DNA of 64,000 bases from Verrucomicrobia bacterium S94 (GCA_004299845.1 CP036201.1:3844001-3908000), one strand, 5' to 3'. Shown: positions 36,045-45,652, counted from the first letter of the stretch. Notes: a model not told the origin generated them from the sequence alone. Translations and numbers: made by a program.

Positions 36045-37421
36045 ATGGCAAAACAGAAAACAACCGTTGGAATTATTAATCATGAAACGTTGGCTTATAC
36101 AGCTGGACGTGATGTGGAGCTGGATCATGCACTGATTACGGTCGACTGTATCGGAACGGCGGCGCATGTGACCATGCTTTCGAAAATGCCGGTAAAGCCG
36201 AAGCTGATTACCGGGGATGAATGCATGCAGGTGATCGAAGGTCTGGTGGAAATCATCGGGCTGGCGCAGCAGAATCAATTTAAAATCGAGTTGGCGGATC
36301 AGGATGTGCATCTGGCGGTGGAGCGAACACTTACCAAAAAACTGGGTGATCTGGGTAAAAAAATCCATACCTGCCGCAGCCGGAATGACCAGGTGGCGGT
36401 GGATCTGCGTCTGTATGCTAAAGAACAGCTGCTTCAGACGCTCGAAGAGGCTGCAGCTCTGGCGGCGGTGTTGGTTTCCTTCGGCCGGAAACACAAGGAC
36501 GTTCCAATGGTTGGAAGAACGCACATGCAGCCGGGAATGCCGTCGAGCGTCGGCCTCTGGGCGACGGCGCATGCGGAGAGTCTGCTGGATGACTGTGTCG
36601 GGCTGGTTAATGCATATGAACTGAACGATCAGTGCCCGCTGGGCTCTGCGGCAAGTTATGGGGTCCCGCTGCCGATTGACCGGCAATTGACGTCCGATCT
36701 GCTGGGTTTCGGGCGTCCCACTCATAATGTGCTTTATGCCAATAACGGCCGGGGAAAAATGGAGAATCTGGTTCTGTCGGCCATGAGTCAGGTGATGCTG
36801 ACGCTGTCGCGTCTTTCGCAGGACCTGATGATTTTCACGATGCCGGAGTTTGATTATTTTCAGTTGCCGGCGGAATTCTGTACGGGGAGTTCGATTATGC
36901 CGCAGAAGCAGAATCCGGATGTCTGTGAGCTGATGCGCGCCAAGGCCTCGCGGGTGAAAGCCGCGGAGCTGGGAGTGTATGATCTGATTAAAGGATCGCC
37001 GTCCGGGTACAACCGTGATCTGCAGGAGGCTAAGGAGCTTTTCATGGAAGGGATTGCGACCACGCGCGCCAGTTTGCGGATTATGGCTCCGATGATTAAA
37101 AGCGCCAAAGTAAATAAACAGAAGCTGATTGATGGTTTTACGCCGGATGTTTTTGCCACAGACCGTGCGCTGGAGCTGGTGGGCGAAGGCATGCCGTTTC
37201 GCGATGCATATCATTATATTAAGGAAAATCTCCACGAACTGGAAAATATCGATCCGACAGAGGCGATTCAGCTGAAAACGCATCTGGGTGCACCGTTCGG
37301 GCTGGACTGGGATTATTTCAAGGACCGAATCGCGGCCGTGAAAGAAACGGTGCGCGAGGAGCGCAAGGCGTTTAATCGTGCTGTAACCCGTTTGCTGGGT
37401 GTTAAATATCCGATTCAGTAA
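36045..37421 (+). CDS. argH: argininosuccinate lyase, divergent form
   Basis: 458 residues of the aspartase/fumarase superfamily. It splits argininosuccinate into arginine and fumarate. HTCRSRNDQVAVDLRLY and the signature GSSIMPQKQNPD identify ArgH, and the flexible-loop serine is in that signature. The usual N-terminal WGGRF is missing; the protein begins instead with GIINHETLAYTAGRDVELD, and the usual GYTHLQ is GRTHMQ. So it belongs to a divergent branch and activity on another substrate is possible. YjbQ follows after one base. Arginine made here would supply SpeA. Confidence 0.87.
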   Translation: MAKQKTTVGIINHETLAYTAGRDVELDHALITVDCIGTAAHVTMLSKMPVKPKLITGDECMQVIEGLVEIIGLAQQNQFKIELADQDVHLAVERTLTKKLGDLGKKIHTCRSRNDQVAVDLRLYAKEQLLQTLEEAAALAAVLVSFGRKHKDVPMVGRTHMQPGMPSSVGLWATAHAESLLDDCVGLVNAYELNDQCPLGSAASYGVPLPIDRQLTSDLLGFGRPTHNVLYANNGRGKMENLVLSAMSQVMLTLSRLSQDLMIFTMPEFDYFQLPAEFCTGSSIMPQKQNPDVCELMRAKASRVKAAELGVYDLIKGSPSGYNRDLQEAKELFMEGIATTRASLRIMAPMIKSAKVNKQKLIDGFTPDVFATDRALELVGEGMPFRDAYHYIKENLHELENIDPTEAIQLKTHLGAPFGLDWDYFKDRIAAVKETVREERKAFNRAVTRLLGVKYPIQ

Positions 37422-37422
37422 G

Positions 37423-37839
37423 ATGGTTTATCGTGAGACAATTCAGATTGAAACGTCCGGGCATCGTGATATGCACGAGATGACCAACCGGGTGCAGGCG
37501 ATTGTGGACCGGTCCTGCATTTCGGAGGGTACGGCGCATGTATTTAATGTCGGCAGTACCGGTATTATCGGAACGATTGAGTATGAGCCGGGGCTGGAAA
37601 AAGATCTGCCCGATATGCTCGATCGGCTGATTCCTCCGAGTCTGGATTATGGTCATGAGCGCCAGTGGCACGACGGGAATGGCCACTCGCATCTGCAGGC
37701 GACACTGATGGGGCCCGAAATAACGGTGCCGGTTGGTGGCGGGCGCCTGTTGTTGGGTACGTGGCAGCAGATCTTCCATCTTGAGGCGGATATCAAACCG
37801 CGCAGCCGCAAGGTTGTTGTTACTGTGGTCGGGGAATAA
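37423..37839 (+). CDS. yjbQ: YjbQ/UPF0047-family protein
   Basis: 138 residues from the ATG at 37423, one base after the argH stop. The family motifs are present: an EGTAHVFNVGSTG strand, then HERQWHDGNGHSHLQATLMG with the conserved histidines, then LGTWQQIFHLEAD. Family members form trimers with a metal or phosphate site; weak thiamine phosphate synthase activity has been reported for relatives, but the true role is unclear. The stop overlaps the next start (TAATG). Confidence 0.9.
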   Translation: MVYRETIQIETSGHRDMHEMTNRVQAIVDRSCISEGTAHVFNVGSTGIIGTIEYEPGLEKDLPDMLDRLIPPSLDYGHERQWHDGNGHSHLQATLMGPEITVPVGGGRLLLGTWQQIFHLEADIKPRSRKVVVTVVGE

Positions 37840-38036
37840 TGGATGTATTTATGAACATCCTGTTCTGGTTGGGTATTTTCGGTCTGGTGGATGGTTCGTT
37901 GGGAATTCTGCTGAAGGAAAAGTGGCAGAAAATGGCCGGGGATATGGATATTCAGAAGGTGGCGTTGATTGAGATCAGTCTGGCCTGGGTTTTTCTGATT
38001 CTGCATTTTGCGCTGCAATACGGATTCGGACGGTAG
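37839..38036 (+). CDS. small two-helix membrane protein
   Basis: 65 residues with two hydrophobic stretches (about 5-24 and 42-60). Between them lies a short charged loop, KEKWQKMAGDMD. The start overlaps the yjbQ stop (TAATG), which argues that it is translated. Not recognised. Confidence 0.6.
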   Translation: MDVFMNILFWLGIFGLVDGSLGILLKEKWQKMAGDMDIQKVALIEISLAWVFLILHFALQYGFGR

Positions 38037-38098
38037 CGGCACTTTTCCGCTACTTTGGAAAAGCGCTGAAAAGAGGGCGTTTTCTTCGATATGCCCGC

Positions 38099-38127
38099 TT
38101 GACTTCCAACCCGTTGCTTTCTATGGT
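38099..38127 (+). promoter_or_regulatory. candidate promoter upstream of tRNA-Gln/prs
   Basis: TTGACT (38099-38104) and TATGGT (38122-38127) with 17 bp between, about 60 bp before the tRNA. Based on match and position only. Confidence 0.35.
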
Positions 38128-38195
38128 CTTCCGCTCTTTTGAACTTGAGAAAGGAAAAGGGGCGGGTTCGACTGTGCCTTTTTTACTATTTTTGT

Positions 38196-38269
38196 TGCCC
38201 GATAGTGTAATGGAAGCACATGTGACTTTGACTCATAGGGTCCTGGTTCGAACCCAGGTCGGGCAACCA
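38196..38269 (+). tRNA. tRNA-Gln (TTG)
   Basis: 74 bases with encoded CCA. Acceptor arms TGCCCGA/TCGGGCA, anticodon stem TGTGA/TCATA with loop CTTTGAC, so the anticodon is TTG. T arm CCTGGTTCGAACCCAGG. It sits 16 bp before prs and could be on the same transcript. Confidence 0.94.
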
Positions 38270-38285
38270 TGCAGAAGTGTAGATT

Positions 38286-39212
38286 ATGAAAATTATTTCA
38301 GGGACAGGACATCGGGAATTGGCCGAGCAGATTGCTGCTGCGGCAGGCGCGGATTTGTGTGATGTAGACATCACGCGGTTCCCTGATGGCGAGGTATTTG
38401 TTAAAATTGTCGAGAATGTTCGCGGGGATGACCTCTTTATTGTTCAGTCCGTTTCGGTGAAGCCGAATGAATACCTGATGGAGCTCCTGATTATGATTGA
38501 TGCGGCCAAACGGGCTTCGGCCGATCGCATCACGGCCGTGCTCCCATTCTACGGCTATGCCCGGCAGGACCGAAAAGATCAGCCGCGCGTTCCGATTACT
38601 GCAAAACTGGTGGCCAATCTGCTGGTTGCGGCGGGCGCGGACCGTATTCTCTGTGTGGATCTGCATGCGCAGCAGATTCAGGGTTTTTTTGATATTCCGG
38701 TGGATCACCTCTATGCTTCGCCCGTGATTGTTAAATACCTGCGTTCGTTGGACCTTGATGATCTGGTGGTGGTTTCGCCGGATGCCGGCGGCCTGAAAAT
38801 GGCGGATGCGTATTCGAAGCTGCTTGATGCCGGTATTGCTCTGGTGGGCAAGCAGCGTAAGAGTGCAACCGATGTGGAGGCCAATCATCTGGTGGGTGAT
38901 GTCGAGGGGCGGAATACCCTGCTGGTAGATGACATGACTTCAACGGCCGGTACGCTGACCGCGGCGGCCAAACTGCTGGAAAAAGCGGGTGCAAAATCAA
39001 TTCGTGCGGCGGTTAGCCATTCCCTGCTGACTGAACAGGGGATAGACCGTCTTAAAGGTTCGCCCATTTGCGAGCTGGTGACCACCGATACGGTGCCGCA
39101 GCGCGAATGGACTTCATTTAATGTAACTGTATTATCTGTGGCCGACACGCTGGCGGAAGCCATCTGCCGGATTCACAACGACCAATCCGTCAGCTCGCTG
39201 TTCCGGGTTTGA
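38286..39212 (+). CDS. prs: ribose-phosphate pyrophosphokinase
   Basis: 308 residues. Makes PRPP from ribose-5-phosphate and ATP. FPDGEVFVKI, YARQDRKDQPRVPIT, the metal-binding VDLHAQQIQGFFDIPVDHLYA and the PRPP loop LLVDDMTSTAGT are all present. First protein gene of a conserved housekeeping run with rplY and pth. The ribosome site is weak. Confidence 0.97.
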   Translation: MKIISGTGHRELAEQIAAAAGADLCDVDITRFPDGEVFVKIVENVRGDDLFIVQSVSVKPNEYLMELLIMIDAAKRASADRITAVLPFYGYARQDRKDQPRVPITAKLVANLLVAAGADRILCVDLHAQQIQGFFDIPVDHLYASPVIVKYLRSLDLDDLVVVSPDAGGLKMADAYSKLLDAGIALVGKQRKSATDVEANHLVGDVEGRNTLLVDDMTSTAGTLTAAAKLLEKAGAKSIRAAVSHSLLTEQGIDRLKGSPICELVTTDTVPQREWTSFNVTVLSVADTLAEAICRIHNDQSVSSLFRV

Positions 39213-39229
39213 TTATTAGGAGAGAATCA

Positions 39230-39856
39230 ATGGAAGATATTAAACTGATTGCTAAAAAAAGAGAACTCGGCGGTTCTTCAAATGCGCGCCGCCTGCGTAG
39301 TGAAGGCCGTCTGCCGGGTGTCGTATACGGCGGGGATAAAGAGCCGGTATCCGTTGTGGTTGATGCGCATGATCTGGAACAGATCCTGCATCATCATTCC
39401 AGTGAAAGTGTGATGATTGAAATCGACCTCGAGGGCGAAGGAGATACTCGCGTTCTGGTGAAAGAGGTTCAGCATCATCCGGTGACCAGCGATCTGGTTC
39501 ATGTGGATATGCAGCGTGTTGTTGCCGGGCAGACCATGCATGTGGACATACAGATTGAACTCATCGGAGAAGCTGCCGGGGTTAAAGCCGGCGGTACGCT
39601 GGATCATGTAATGCACAGCATCGCTGTAGAGTGTCTGCCGAAGGACATCGTTGAAGCGATTGAGGTTGATGTTTCCGATCTGGAAATCGGTCAGAATCTG
39701 CACGTTTCCGACCTCGGTATTGATGACACTTTCAAAGTACTGGTTGATGATGATGCGATTGTCTGCGGGGTTTCCGGTCCGATGGCGGAGGTTGACGAAG
39801 ACGAAGAAGCTGAGGCCGGCGAGCCGGAAGTGCTTACCGAAAAGAATGCTGAGTAA
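39230..39856 (+). CDS. rplY: 50S ribosomal protein L25/Ctc family
   Basis: 208 residues from the ATG at 39230 (TTAGGAGAGAATCA upstream). The N-terminal 90 residues bind 5S rRNA (ARRLRSEGRLPGVVYGG), and the C-terminal domain (HVDIQIELIGEAAGVKAGG) is that of the long Ctc form. It ends in an acidic tail (EVDEDEEAEAGEPEV). The prs-rplY-pth order is common in bacteria and supports the call. Confidence 0.95.
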   Translation: MEDIKLIAKKRELGGSSNARRLRSEGRLPGVVYGGDKEPVSVVVDAHDLEQILHHHSSESVMIEIDLEGEGDTRVLVKEVQHHPVTSDLVHVDMQRVVAGQTMHVDIQIELIGEAAGVKAGGTLDHVMHSIAVECLPKDIVEAIEVDVSDLEIGQNLHVSDLGIDDTFKVLVDDDAIVCGVSGPMAEVDEDEEAEAGEPEVLTEKNAE

Positions 39857-39885
39857 ACTGTGATCCTGTTTCCCGGGAGGTTGAT

Positions 39886-40461
39886 TTGAGACTGGTCGTG
39901 GGGCTGGGAAATCCCGGAAAAGAGTACGAGCGCACCCGTCACAACATCGGCTTTATGGTTGTGGAGGAACTGGCCCGGCGTCAGGGCGCTCTGCTGAAAA
40001 AGAAGTTTTTGTTTCCCGCCCGTGTGGCGAAATGCCGGATCGGGGAGCAGGAAGTGCGGTTAATTGAACCGACTACTTTTATGAACCACAGTGGTAAGGC
40101 GGTCTGGGGTGCCATGAGAAAATGGCGCGCTGATCCGGAAGATACAGTGGTGGTTTACGACGATGTCGACGTTGCTTTCGGCGGCATCAGGGTTCGGGCG
40201 AAGGGCTCGGGCGGAAGTCATAACGGCATGAAATCGGTGCTGGAGTGGCTTCAAACGAAAGGGTTCCCCCGCGTGCGGGTGGGCATCGGGCCGAAGCCGG
40301 CTGAAACGGACATGATCAAGTTCGTTCTGGGCGACTTCCCCGAACAGGAGCATTTGAAGTTGGAAAAGGTTGTCGAACGTGCCGCCGATGCGGTAGAAAG
40401 CATCCTTTCCGTTGGAACTGAGCGAACCATGAACGAGTTCAACCAGTTACAGATAGGTTAA
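39886..40461 (+). CDS. pth: peptidyl-tRNA hydrolase
   Basis: 191 residues from a TTG start with GGGAGG upstream. Releases tRNA from prematurely dropped peptidyl-tRNA. VGLGNPGKEYERTRHNIGF (with the catalytic His), PTTFMNHSGKAV and VYDDVDVAFGGIRVRAKGSG are all present. Confidence 0.97.
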   Translation: MRLVVGLGNPGKEYERTRHNIGFMVVEELARRQGALLKKKFLFPARVAKCRIGEQEVRLIEPTTFMNHSGKAVWGAMRKWRADPEDTVVVYDDVDVAFGGIRVRAKGSGGSHNGMKSVLEWLQTKGFPRVRVGIGPKPAETDMIKFVLGDFPEQEHLKLEKVVERAADAVESILSVGTERTMNEFNQLQIG

Positions 40462-40477
40462 GTATAGGAGAAAACCA

Positions 40478-40786
40478 TTGAATACGTATGAAGGACTGTT
40501 CATCTTTCCGGAGGCACTGGACGAAGAAGGACTCGACCAGGCAATCGGCCGTGTGAAAGAAGAACTCGAAAAGCTGGGCGGCTCGATTGAAAGTGCTGCC
40601 CGCATGGGAAAGAAGACATTCGCCCGCGCACTGAAAAAGCAGAAGGCCGGTCTTTATGTGAACATTATGTTCAAGCTCGACGGTGCACAGGTTGATGCAT
40701 TCAAAACCCGTCTGAAGCTGAGCACGAATGTGTTCCGTCACCAGTTTGTTGTTGCCAAAGGAGCAGAAGTCGCTCAGGAGGCGTAA
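40478..40786 (+). CDS. rpsF: 30S ribosomal protein S6
   Basis: 102 residues from a TTG start with TAGGAG upstream; a nearby ATG is out of frame. NTYEGLFIFP and the ferredoxin-like fold with KAGLYVNIMFKLD are typical. Start of the conserved rpsF-ssb-rpsR-rplI cluster. In other bacteria S6 and S18 feed back on this operon; I did not identify the operator here. Confidence 0.94.
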   Translation: MNTYEGLFIFPEALDEEGLDQAIGRVKEELEKLGGSIESAARMGKKTFARALKKQKAGLYVNIMFKLDGAQVDAFKTRLKLSTNVFRHQFVVAKGAEVAQEA

Positions 40787-40791
40787 GCACC

Positions 40792-41223
40792 ATGGCCAGT
40801 TTTAATAAGGTCCTGCTGATGGGAAATCTGACGCGCAATCCGGAAATCCGGTATACGCCGTCCGGTACCGCTGTGGCAGACCTGGGGCTGGCTGTTAATG
40901 AGAACTTCAAAAACAAAGCGGGGGAAACGGTTGAACAGACCTGCTTTGTTGATGTCGTTGTTTGGGGACGCCAGGCCGAAACCTCGGCTGAGTATCTCCA
41001 GAAGGGCTCTCCCGTTTTTGTTGAGGGAAAGCTTCAGCTGGACCAGTGGGAAAACCAGCAGGGTGAAAAACGGAGTAAGCTGCGTGTACGTGCAGACCGT
41101 ATTCAGTTTCTGGGCTCTCCCGGAAAGAGTACGGAGTTTTCTGCGGCACCTTCATCAGCTCCGCAGGATAACGTTCCGCAGCCACCCCCGGTTGCGGATG
41201 ATGAAGATGATGTGCCGTTTTAG
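40792..41223 (+). CDS. ssb: single-stranded DNA-binding protein
   Basis: 143 residues. The N-terminal OB fold (MGNLTRNPEIRYTPSGTAVADLGLAVN and FVDVVVWGRQAE) is followed by a short Ser/Pro linker and the acidic tip DEDDVPF, which recruits partner proteins. Five bases after rpsF. Confidence 0.97.
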   Translation: MASFNKVLLMGNLTRNPEIRYTPSGTAVADLGLAVNENFKNKAGETVEQTCFVDVVVWGRQAETSAEYLQKGSPVFVEGKLQLDQWENQQGEKRSKLRVRADRIQFLGSPGKSTEFSAAPSSAPQDNVPQPPPVADDEDDVPF

Positions 41224-41239
41224 AGAAAGGATATAAACT

Positions 41240-41452
41240 ATGGCTCGTAGAGATAGAGATGATTACAAGCGCGATCCGGAGCTCCTGCGTGGAGTTACCG
41301 AGGTTGACTATAAAGATGCTGAGTTCCTGAAGAAATTCATGACCGACCGCGGTAAAATTCTGCCGGGACGTATTACCGGTGCGAATGCCCAGCAGCAGCG
41401 TAATATTAAGAAAGCAATCCGCCGTGCCCGCGTAATGGGTCTGGTCCGCTAA
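41240..41452 (+). CDS. rpsR: 30S ribosomal protein S18
   Basis: 70 residues. The core [20 protein letters not shown], ending in [14 protein letters not shown], is diagnostic. The N-terminus [24 protein letters not shown] lacks the zinc cysteines of some S18 forms. Confidence 0.96.
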   Translation: MARRDRDDYKRDPELLRGVTEVDYKDAEFLKKFMTDRGKILPGRITGANAQQQRNIKKAIRRARVMGLVR

Positions 41453-41468
41453 GCAAGGAGTATTTACC

Positions 41469-41921
41469 ATGGCTGTTGAAGTACTGTTGATGGACCAGGT
41501 TGAAGGCCTGGGTATTGAAGGTGATATTGTTAAGGTGGCCGACGGCTATGCCCGCAACTTCCTTTTCCCGCGTGGTATCGCTTCAGAAGTGACGGAAGGC
41601 AAAAAGCGCCAGATCGAGAAAAAACGTCTCGAACGTCTGGCCCTGCTTGAAAAAGAAAAAGCCGCTGCTGAAGAGCTCGTCAAGAAAATCGAAGGCGTTG
41701 AGTGCACCATTGCGGCAAAAGTCGGCGAAACCGGTAAGATGTTCGGTTCGGTCGGCGTGCCGGCCATTCTGGAAAAACTGGCGGAAGCCGGTATTGAAAT
41801 CGATAAATCCAAAGTTGCACTCGCGGAACCGCTACATGAACTCGGTGTGTTTGATGTCGCCATCAAACTTCATCCGGAAGTTACCGCAACACTTAAGGTC
41901 TGGGTCGTCGAAGATAAATGA
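41469..41921 (+). CDS. rplI: 50S ribosomal protein L9
   Basis: 150 residues. The N-terminal domain EGLGIEGDIVKVADGYARN, with NFLFPRGIA, is followed by the long connecting helix (EKKRLERLALLEKEKAAAEE) and the C-terminal RNA-binding domain. The stop overlaps the dnaB start by four bases. Confidence 0.97.
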   Translation: MAVEVLLMDQVEGLGIEGDIVKVADGYARNFLFPRGIASEVTEGKKRQIEKKRLERLALLEKEKAAAEELVKKIEGVECTIAAKVGETGKMFGSVGVPAILEKLAEAGIEIDKSKVALAEPLHELGVFDVAIKLHPEVTATLKVWVVEDK

Positions 41922-43300
41922 TCCCAGGGGATCCATCCGGACTGAGAATCCCCCCGCACAGCGAAGAGGCCGAGCGGGGGGTTTTAGGTTCCATATTGCT
42001 CGATCCCGCCGGCTCTATCGATAAATGTCTGGCAAAGCGCCTTGGCCCTGATTGTTTTTATGATCGTCGCCATCAGGCGCTTTTTGAGCAACTGCAGGAA
42101 ATGAGCCAGGCAAATGTTCCGATGGATGCGCTCACCATTGGTGAATGGCTCAAAAAAAACAATGTCCTCGATAAAGTCGGCGGTTACGATTATCTCGTTC
42201 AGCTGCAGGACAGCACGCTCGTTCCGGCTCATGTGGAGTTCTACTGTGACATTGTCATGGAAAAAAAACTCTACCGCAGCCTGATTGAAAAATCATCGGA
42301 AGCGATTGATAAAGCTTATCAGGGCGAAGTCAATGCGTCGGAGCTGATCAGTGCTGCGCAGGAGGATTTGTTTTCTCTCTCTGTTAATGGTGCTGAAAAA
42401 ATTCCTGACTGGAAAGAGTCGGTCCGTGGGGCTTTTGAGGAAATTGAAAATGCGGATCCGAATCAACTGGTCACCGGAGTGACGACCGGATTTATAGGGC
42501 TGAATGAGCGGCTCGGCGGTTTACACAAGACCGATATGATTGTACTGGCGGCCCGTCCGGCCATGGGTAAAACCTCGCTGGCGCTGAATATTGCGGAAAA
42601 TGCGGCGCTCGGCATACATGGCGATCCGGTTCCTGTGGCGGTATTCAGTCTTGAAATGAGCCGAGAGCAGCTGGTTAAACGTATGCTGTTCTGTAATGCG
42701 CGGCTTCCGATGCACCGCGCCAAGGGACGTGGCCTTACACCCGATGAACATGCCAAGCTGACCTCGGCTGTTGACCGGCTTTCCAAAGCCAAAATTTATA
42801 TCGATGACACCCCGGGCCTTGAGGCTGTGGAAATGCGTTCGCGTGCCCGGAGAATGAAGGAGCGTTACGGTATCGGCCTCGTTGTAATTGACTATCTGCA
42901 GTTGATGAACTTTTCCAAATTTGCGAGCGACGGTCGGCAGCGCGAAACCATGGCGATTTCCGGTGCTGTGAAGGCGATGGCGAAAGAGCTGGATGTTCCG
43001 GTGATTGTGCTTTCCCAGCTCAGCCGTGCCGCCGAGAGTACCGGAGATAATATTCCGAAGCTTTCGCACTTGCGTGATTCCGGAGCGATTGAGCAGGATG
43101 CCGATATGGTCTGGCTGCTGTATCGTCCGAGTTATTATGCGAAGGGCGATGAACGCAACTCCGATAATCTTGCGATACTGGATGTGGCTAAATACCGCCA
43201 CGGTGCTACCGGAGAAGTGAAGTTATCCTTTATCCGGGAGTACACCCGTTTTGAAGACCGTGCCGAGTTTGAAGATCAGTTCGACCCGGGTGAAGAATAG
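41918..43300 (+). CDS. dnaB: replicative DNA helicase
   Basis: 460 residues. The N-terminal helical domain (PPHSEEAERGVLGSILLD) is followed by the RecA-like domain with Walker A ARPAMGKTSLALN, Walker B VVIDYLQLM, and LSQLSRAAE plus RDSGAIEQDADMVW. The hexameric helicase of the replication fork. No intein is present. The start overlaps rplI, so it ends the ribosomal/ssb operon. Confidence 0.97.
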   Translation: MIPGDPSGLRIPPHSEEAERGVLGSILLDPAGSIDKCLAKRLGPDCFYDRRHQALFEQLQEMSQANVPMDALTIGEWLKKNNVLDKVGGYDYLVQLQDSTLVPAHVEFYCDIVMEKKLYRSLIEKSSEAIDKAYQGEVNASELISAAQEDLFSLSVNGAEKIPDWKESVRGAFEEIENADPNQLVTGVTTGFIGLNERLGGLHKTDMIVLAARPAMGKTSLALNIAENAALGIHGDPVPVAVFSLEMSREQLVKRMLFCNARLPMHRAKGRGLTPDEHAKLTSAVDRLSKAKIYIDDTPGLEAVEMRSRARRMKERYGIGLVVIDYLQLMNFSKFASDGRQRETMAISGAVKAMAKELDVPVIVLSQLSRAAESTGDNIPKLSHLRDSGAIEQDADMVWLLYRPSYYAKGDERNSDNLAILDVAKYRHGATGEVKLSFIREYTRFEDRAEFEDQFDPGEE

Positions 43301-43321
43301 TTTCCAACCTTTGGACGGTTA

Positions 43322-45652
43322 ATGAAATACATACGTTCTATACTTTTCAGCCTTCTGACCGCCGCCGCAGTTCATGCGGAAGTGATTAAAGATATCCGTA
43401 TCGTGAATGCGGACGGCAAAGCCTATGACAACAGCTCTGTGGCTGCTTTCACCTCCTTCAGTGTCGGGGAGCAGGTGCCCGACCGGGAGACGATACTTTC
43501 TTCGATTGCAACTGATGTGAACCGGATGCGAGAATCCGGCCGATATTCATATGTGAATGCCCGCATGGATATTGAAGGTGACGGTGTTGTGCTGGTTTAT
43601 ACCGTGGTATCAAAACACCGACTGCGTCGGATCGCTATTGTCGGCGGCAAAAAAAGCGGGCGGAAAATTAAGCAGAAGTCCGAACTGGAAGTCGGCCAGT
43701 TTGCGGATGACTCCTCCTTTGAAATTGCTGCGGCTAAAATCCGTGAAGCCTATCGCGATTACTGGTATCCGGATGCGAAAGTGACCTGGACATCGAAGGT
43801 CAATGATGAACTGGGAACGGTTGATGTGGTCTTTAAAATTGATGAAGGCCCTAAGATGGGCATCAAACACATTGAGTTTGAAGGCAATGATATCATAGAG
43901 GATAAACAGCTGCGGAAAGTGATTCAGCAGAAGGAAAAACGCTGGTGGTCGTTTATTACCGGTTCGGGGAAGTACAAAGAAGAAGCGGTTGATGCCGACG
44001 TTTATGCCATCAAGACGCTTTACATGAACAATGGTTTCCTGGATGTCCGTGTATCTGAACCGGTGCTGGATGATTCCAATCCGAAAAAGTCGCGGCTCAC
44101 GTTCCGGATTGATGAAGGCCAGCGCTACCGGCTCGGCGAGATTTCGCTGGAAGGGGTTGAGGCCTATCCGGAAAATGAAGTTCTCCGTGCCGTGCGGTTG
44201 CGTCCGGGAACGATTGCCTCAGTTGAAAACTCTGAACGCGGCAGCGAAGCCATCAAGGCTTATTACGGCAACCGTGGTTATGTCCGTACCATCGTGCGGC
44301 CGGTATACGATGCCAACGCGGAGACCGGTATTGTAGATATTACGTATCAGGTTACCGAAGGAAGCATCGGCTATATCAATGCTATAAACATCAGTGGCAA
44401 CGAGCGTACGCTCGATAAAGTGATCCGGCGCGAGCTGGTCATGTATCCCGGTGAAAAATACAACCGAAGCCGGATTAAAACCTCTGAAAGCCGTTTGCGA
44501 AACCTGAACTATTTCGAAGTGGTCACCATCAATCCGGAACCGACCGGAGAAGGAGACAAATATGATATCAACGTTCAGGTCAGCGAAAAACCGACAGGGC
44601 AGTTTACTGCCGGTGTCGGTTTCTCGAGTGTGGATTCACTGGTAGGCTATATCGAGCTTTCGCAGGGTAACTTTAACTGGAAAACGTGGCCGCCCATAGG
44701 AGCCGGCCAGAAATTCAAGATTCGTCTGCAATTGGGTACGGAGCGTAATGACATTGATATTTCGTTCATTGAGCCGTGGTTCCTCAATCGGCAGCTCTCC
44801 TTCGGAATTGACCTGTTCCACCATGAATACCGTTATTTTTCGGATTCCTATGACCAGCAGAATGACGGTTTCCGGTTGTCGCTCGGAAAGCCGTTGTCCC
44901 GCTGGACCCGCGGGAGTCTTGCCTACACGCTGGAACAGTTTAATGTGTTTGATGTCGATGATTCCGCATCCCAGGCGATTAAGGACGAAAAGGGCCGCCG
45001 GCTCAAAAGCAGTCTCGAATATACCTGGACCTATGATTCGCGTGACCGGTTTTTCAATCCTTCGCGCGGGCAGAAAACGACCATTGCCCCGTATGTTGCC
45101 GGCGGCATGCTCGGCGGCGAAACTGATCTGTACGGAGTCCGGGTGCGGGCCACGCGCTATTGGCCGATGATGTGGGACATGATTTTTAATCTGCGAGGAC
45201 AGATTGAATCGGTGGAAGCTTTTGGTGACAGTAAAAAAGAGGCTGGAACCTATGGTGAAGGGGTGCCGATTTTCGACCGGATGTTTCTTGGCGGCTCCTA
45301 TAATCTGCGAGGGTTCGAATACCGCGATGTCGGCCCGACCGATCCCGTTACCGAGGATACCGTAGGTGGCAACTCCATGGCTTTCTGGACGGCTGAGCTC
45401 ACCTATCCGATATGGAATAAAATCCGTGGTGCTGTTTTTTATGACTGGGGTTTTGTGAATGAGGATTCATGGGACTTCAATCCGAGTAAGCACGGAAATA
45501 ATTTCGGCTATCACGACGACTGGGGTATCGGCCTGCGCCTGGATCTGCCCGGTTTCCCGTTGCATCTTGATTATGCCTGGCCGATCACCTATGACGACCG
45601 GTATCTCAGTGGAAAAGGCCGCTTCAACTTCCTGATCGGACACACCTTCTAG
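43322..45652 (+). CDS. bamA: outer membrane assembly factor BamA
   Basis: 776 residues. A signal peptide ends near AAVHA. Five POTRA domains cover about residues 20-410 (FEGNDIIEDKQLRKVI, NISGNERTLDKVIRRE), then a 16-strand barrel with the GGSYNLRGFEYRDVGP signature and a terminal Phe (LIGHTF). It folds outer-membrane beta-barrel proteins. Its presence shows a Gram-negative envelope. It starts 21 bp after dnaB, which is an unusual neighbour for bamA. Confidence 0.95.
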   Translation: MKYIRSILFSLLTAAAVHAEVIKDIRIVNADGKAYDNSSVAAFTSFSVGEQVPDRETILSSIATDVNRMRESGRYSYVNARMDIEGDGVVLVYTVVSKHRLRRIAIVGGKKSGRKIKQKSELEVGQFADDSSFEIAAAKIREAYRDYWYPDAKVTWTSKVNDELGTVDVVFKIDEGPKMGIKHIEFEGNDIIEDKQLRKVIQQKEKRWWSFITGSGKYKEEAVDADVYAIKTLYMNNGFLDVRVSEPVLDDSNPKKSRLTFRIDEGQRYRLGEISLEGVEAYPENEVLRAVRLRPGTIASVENSERGSEAIKAYYGNRGYVRTIVRPVYDANAETGIVDITYQVTEGSIGYINAINISGNERTLDKVIRRELVMYPGEKYNRSRIKTSESRLRNLNYFEVVTINPEPTGEGDKYDINVQVSEKPTGQFTAGVGFSSVDSLVGYIELSQGNFNWKTWPPIGAGQKFKIRLQLGTERNDIDISFIEPWFLNRQLSFGIDLFHHEYRYFSDSYDQQNDGFRLSLGKPLSRWTRGSLAYTLEQFNVFDVDDSASQAIKDEKGRRLKSSLEYTWTYDSRDRFFNPSRGQKTTIAPYVAGGMLGGETDLYGVRVRATRYWPMMWDMIFNLRGQIESVEAFGDSKKEAGTYGEGVPIFDRMFLGGSYNLRGFEYRDVGPTDPVTEDTVGGNSMAFWTAELTYPIWNKIRGAVFYDWGFVNEDSWDFNPSKHGNNFGYHDDWGIGLRLDLPGFPLHLDYAWPITYDDRYLSGKGRFNFLIGHTF

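Noticed and set aside
36012-37283. 423-codon minus-strand frame opposite argH
   Set aside because: His/Arg/Gln-rich nonsense composition and entirely within a well-conserved gene; a shadow frame.
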